Origin: Thelonectria olida
Lineage: Eukaryota > Ascomycota > Sordariomycetes > Hypocreales > Nectriaceae
Assembly (NCBI GenBank): GCA_020736575.1
Contig: JAGPYM010000007.1
Span: forward strand, 1,364,001-1,428,000
Reading direction: 5' to 3'
DNA length: 64,000 nucleotides
Shown here one piece after another: positions 61,111-64,000 of the stretch. Within the stretch, counting starts at the first letter, position 1, and every line of letters begins with the position of its first letter. Both the position numbers and the translations under genes were made by a program. The notes beneath the pieces were generated by a model, which was given only the letters and a program-made list of their open reading frames with translations, ran no database searches and was not told the origin of the DNA.

Positions 61111-63798
61111 TTAATCAACAGTCGCATGCGACTCGAGACTAAGTTTTCTCTTGCCCGCCACCTTCGATTGCCTCGACTGCACCACAAGCAAACTCATATT
61201 CGTCGCGCCCGCCTTTCTAATCTCTCCAACTAGGCTCGAAGCGACAACGCCCAACGAGGCACCGAGACCATGAGAGCCCGAACCCGAGGCCTCAGTAGTT
61301 GACTTGGGCACGGAGCGACCGACCAGAAACGTGGTGGAATGGCCATCTTGAGATTGGGAGCCGAGCAGATGTTGCGTGAATGATCCGGCATGACGGTCGA
61401 CCTCGGTGAAGACGACCTTGTGCATGATGCCTTCGGGGACATGGGACTTGACGCGCTCGAACTGAGTATCGTATTCGCCATGCGTATCCTTCAGAGAGAC
61501 GATCTGGGCATGGGTAGTCTCGTTGTGGGCGAATTGCAATGCCAGTCGCACGGCGTAGAGATCATCCATGCTTCCAGTGTACAGAGCGCAGACCTTCTTC
61601 TTGCGTTGCCTGTCAGCCGATTGGAATTTTACCGCGGTCCTTCCATGCGTCTCGGAACGGCTTCGAGTCGACGGCTGTCTTGACAGATGCCCGCCCGTTT
61701 CGCCATCTCCATAGTCAAGGAGGGTATCGTCGACGAATACGCCCACCCCAGTCACAGATCGGGCCTGGTCAAAGATCGAATGAACAAGATTGGCAAATTC
61801 ACCATTGGCAAGAGGATCGCCTCTTGAAGCGCTGTAAAACGAAGGTAGTTCAGACACGGTCCCCGTTTCACTCCATGGGATGAGAATCAGGTCGGCCTCA
61901 ATCTTGGCAGCTTCGGTGGCGAGCGTGTCGGCGAACGAGTCCTCTGGCACGACTGCGATTTGTCCCGTAACCACGACGTCGCGCGACGTATTGACTGCAG
62001 ACGTGCCCAACGCCTTGATGATCGGGTCATGGCCGGCATACTCTTCGATTTCCGAGACTTTCATGACGGACGAGTTGCGCTCAGTGAGTCCAATGAGACG
62101 ACAACCGTGGATGTTCAGAAGCTGTCGAGGTTGCTCCGACGGCTCTTCGCCTGCCAAAGCCAAGGCAGGATGCGCGACCTCTTTCTCGCCCTGAGGCTGT
62201 GGTTGGGCATTTCTCTCGGCAGTGTGGTTAGCTGTGAAGAATGGAATCGTGGACAAGAGGCTAGAGAGCCCGTCGGTTCTGAGATAGACGAGAAGGCGGG
62301 TCGCGATATCCTTTTGTTCGTGAGTAGGCTCGTCGTCATGGTTGTGTGGCTCTAGCGAATTCCCTTCCCAGTCAATCTTGCCCTGCTTCCAGAGTTCCAG
62401 CTTCCTCTGATACCAAGGTGGATAGAGCCACGAGGTTAATGGCGCCGTCAAAAATGTCGTTACGAGAGCCATGACAACAAATATCGTAAAGGTCCGGGTG
62501 CTCAGAATCTTGGCTTGGAGGCCGATGTTGAGGACGATGAGTTCCACAAGACCTTTGCATGACATGAGAGTGCCGATGGTGACGGATTCGCGCCAGACCA
62601 ATCCATTGAGACGAGCGCCGAGTGTGCCTCCAAACAATTTGCTGAAGAAGGCAGTTACAATGACTGCAATAACATAGCCCCAAATGACACCGCTATCGAG
62701 CAGCGACAGATTGGTGTTGATGCCAGACAGGGCAAAGAACAGAGGCACGAAGAGGGTCGAAATGAGATCTTCAATCTTCTCAGTGAGCTTGATGGCAAAG
62801 CCACCCTCATGCGGACACATCAAACCAACCATAAAGGCGCCGAAGATAGAGTGAACGCCAATAATACTAGTAAAGAAGGCGGAAGCAAAGACCATCAGAA
62901 TCGTCAAGGCCACGACGGCCTCGCTCGGCCCATTCTCGAGGCTGCGAGTCTTTCGAAGCACCCACATGAAGCAAGGCCGCACAGCGAATGCAAGGAACAA
63001 GGCGTATCCGACGGATACGAGCAAGATCCAGACTGTGGTCAAGCCGGCTCCGGAATTGACCAAAGTGACGCAGAGGGCGAGGAGGACCCATCCGACCACG
63101 TCGTTGATGATGCCCGAGGTGAGGACGATGACGCCAACGTTTGTGTTGAGCAGTTTGAGAGCAGTTAGAATGCGACACAGGACTGGAAACGCGGTGATTG
63201 CAATGGCGATGCCGATGAAAAGAGCAAAGACTGCAAAGCTGATGGGCGCCAATTCCGGATCGTCGCCGAATTCGTTATAAAGACCGTACGCGAGCGCCAC
63301 GCCGCAGCCAAAGGGAATGGCCATGTCCAAGGTCGCGACACCAACGGCGATGCGCCAATTGCGCAAGAGATACATCAGATTGATCTCCATGCCGACTAGG
63401 AAGAGGTATAGAATGAGGCCAATGTTGGCCGCAAGCCGGAAGGGAGCCATGCCATTCTTTGGGAAAATGGCATCTGTGAAGCCTGGGACACGACCTAACA
63501 CGGATGGGCCGAGAATGATGCCCTGAGATGGAGGGTTAGCAATTGATGAGCGGATGTTTGCATGACTTTGTGAGCTTACCGTAATCACTTCGGCAATGAC
63601 TCTGGGTTCCCTGATCTTGCCCAACGGCCAATAAAGGAGTCTGGTGAGGGAAATGACAATTGTAGCTTGGATGATGAACAGAGTGATGGGATCGGAAGGA
63701 TTGTAGACGGTGGGGTTGAGGCCCTCGAAGATGCCCCCTTGGGATGGCGCCCTGGCAGCCGTTGCCGAAGCAGGTGAAGCGGTGCTCGTCGTCGACAT
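61111..63798 (-). CDS. KHA1: K+/H+ antiporter, KHA1-type CPA2
   Basis: Exons 63798..63580 and 63522..61111, 876 residues, close to yeast Kha1 (873). The 57-nt intron (GTAAGC, GCTAAC branch, CTCAG) has a length divisible by three and no stop, so the frame runs straight through it; splicing restores the conserved AEVITGIILGPSVLG. About 12 membrane spans occupy residues 45-440, including the ITAFPVLCRIL and TSGIINDVVGWVLLALC segments that hold the ion-binding Asp region of CPA2 exchangers, and GVHSIFGAFMVGLMCPHEGG. The C-terminal half is cytosolic, with two universal-stress-like segments. Family role: electroneutral K+ for H+ exchange in Golgi or endosomal membranes, controlling lumenal pH. Confidence 0.93.
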   Translation of the reverse strand: MSTTSTASPASATAARAPSQGGIFEGLNPTVYNPSDPITLFIIQATIVISLTRLLYWPLGKIREPRVIAEVITVSSQSHANIRSSIANPPSQGIILGPSVLGRVPGFTDAIFPKNGMAPFRLAANIGLILYLFLVGMEINLMYLLRNWRIAVGVATLDMAIPFGCGVALAYGLYNEFGDDPELAPISFAVFALFIGIAIAITAFPVLCRILTALKLLNTNVGVIVLTSGIINDVVGWVLLALCVTLVNSGAGLTTVWILLVSVGYALFLAFAVRPCFMWVLRKTRSLENGPSEAVVALTILMVFASAFFTSIIGVHSIFGAFMVGLMCPHEGGFAIKLTEKIEDLISTLFVPLFFALSGINTNLSLLDSGVIWGYVIAVIVTAFFSKLFGGTLGARLNGLVWRESVTIGTLMSCKGLVELIVLNIGLQAKILSTRTFTIFVVMALVTTFLTAPLTSWLYPPWYQRKLELWKQGKIDWEGNSLEPHNHDDEPTHEQKDIATRLLVYLRTDGLSSLLSTIPFFTANHTAERNAQPQPQGEKEVAHPALALAGEEPSEQPRQLLNIHGCRLIGLTERNSSVMKVSEIEEYAGHDPIIKALGTSAVNTSRDVVVTGQIAVVPEDSFADTLATEAAKIEADLILIPWSETGTVSELPSFYSASRGDPLANGEFANLVHSIFDQARSVTGVGVFVDDTLLDYGDGETGGHLSRQPSTRSRSETHGRTAVKFQSADRQRKKKVCALYTGSMDDLYAVRLALQFAHNETTHAQIVSLKDTHGEYDTQFERVKSHVPEGIMHKVVFTEVDRHAGSFTQHLLGSQSQDGHSTTFLVGRSVPKSTTEASGSGSHGLGASLGVVASSLVGEIRKAGATNMSLLVVQSRQSKVAGKRKLSLESHATVD

Positions 63799-64000
63799 GT
63801 TGGCTGATGGCCGCGCAAAGCGAAGCTGCGAATTGCTCGCGTTTAACCACGCACTGCAGTAATGGAGAGAAGAAGCTGGACTGACGCGAACGAGGAGGGG
63901 ATACGAGTTGATAAGAACGACGGCACAGCCCCCGATCAAAGTGTAGTGTCACATGTCTCGAACTCCATTGCACTGAACAAAGCCGCTATTCTTTTAAAGA
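63799..64000. promoter_or_regulatory. 5' flank of the KHA1-like gene
   Basis: The antiporter frame remains open for 47 codons upstream of the chosen ATG but this stretch lacks conservation-like features and is probably leader. The window ends before the full promoter. Confidence 0.35.

Overview
This is nuclear DNA of a filamentous ascomycete, most likely a sordariomycete. The evidence is short spliceosomal introns (about 41-119 nt, GT-AG with CTAAC/CTGAC-like branch sites), Zn2Cys6 regulators, ankyrin and TPR STAND-type relics, fungal amidase, MFS and AAAP families, and fungal HeLo-like/NACHT proteins. I saw no bacterial operons, CRISPR array, rRNA or convincing tRNA. Gene models below were spliced by eye from frame, splice signals and family motifs.

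Layout. 0.4-4.3 kb: ribosome-assembly WD protein RRB1 and a single-pass, Gln/Ser-rich repeat protein. 4.5-15.7 kb: two Zn2Cys6 regulators around a secreted AttH/kievitone-hydratase-like protein and an SDR, then an AIF-type FAD oxidoreductase and a small membrane-anchored unknown; this could be a small catabolic or detoxification neighbourhood. 16-17.5 kb: neutral amino-acid permease with a GC-AG intron. 19.3-20.4 kb: wreck of a NACHT-ankyrin gene. 20.8-31.3 kb: secreted M20 amidohydrolase, a 3 kb empty stretch, MFS transporter, PAQR/HlyIII receptor, secreted copper amine oxidase. 33.5-42.4 kb: a nitrogen-scavenging flavour, with a XanA-type xanthine dioxygenase whose promoter carries a perfect UaY-type site and two GATA sites, a VOC protein, a seven-exon amidase, a TPR relic and a second TauD-fold dioxygenase. 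42.6-48 kb: sterylglucosidase-type GH5 and a large four-span membrane protein. 49.7-50.8 kb: decayed MFS transporter. 51.5-52.2 kb: MYND protein. 59.5-63.8 kb: Gfo/Idh/MocA oxidoreductase and KHA1-type K+/H+ antiporter.

The most interesting part is 53.5-58.9 kb. Three separate genes carry the same 20-25 residue motif, roughly Y-x2-N-x-(S/A)-x-(D/G)-x-S-x-Q-x-N-G: one copy at the N-terminus of a NACHT protein, two copies at the C-terminus of a HeLo-like protein, and two at the C-terminus of a 158-residue protein with no recognisable effector domain. One copy on the receptor and two on the effector is the arrangement of HET-s/NWD2-type amyloid-signalling cell-death systems. The NACHT gene has an in-frame TGA where family members have Trp, so the receptor may be dying while the effector frame is intact.
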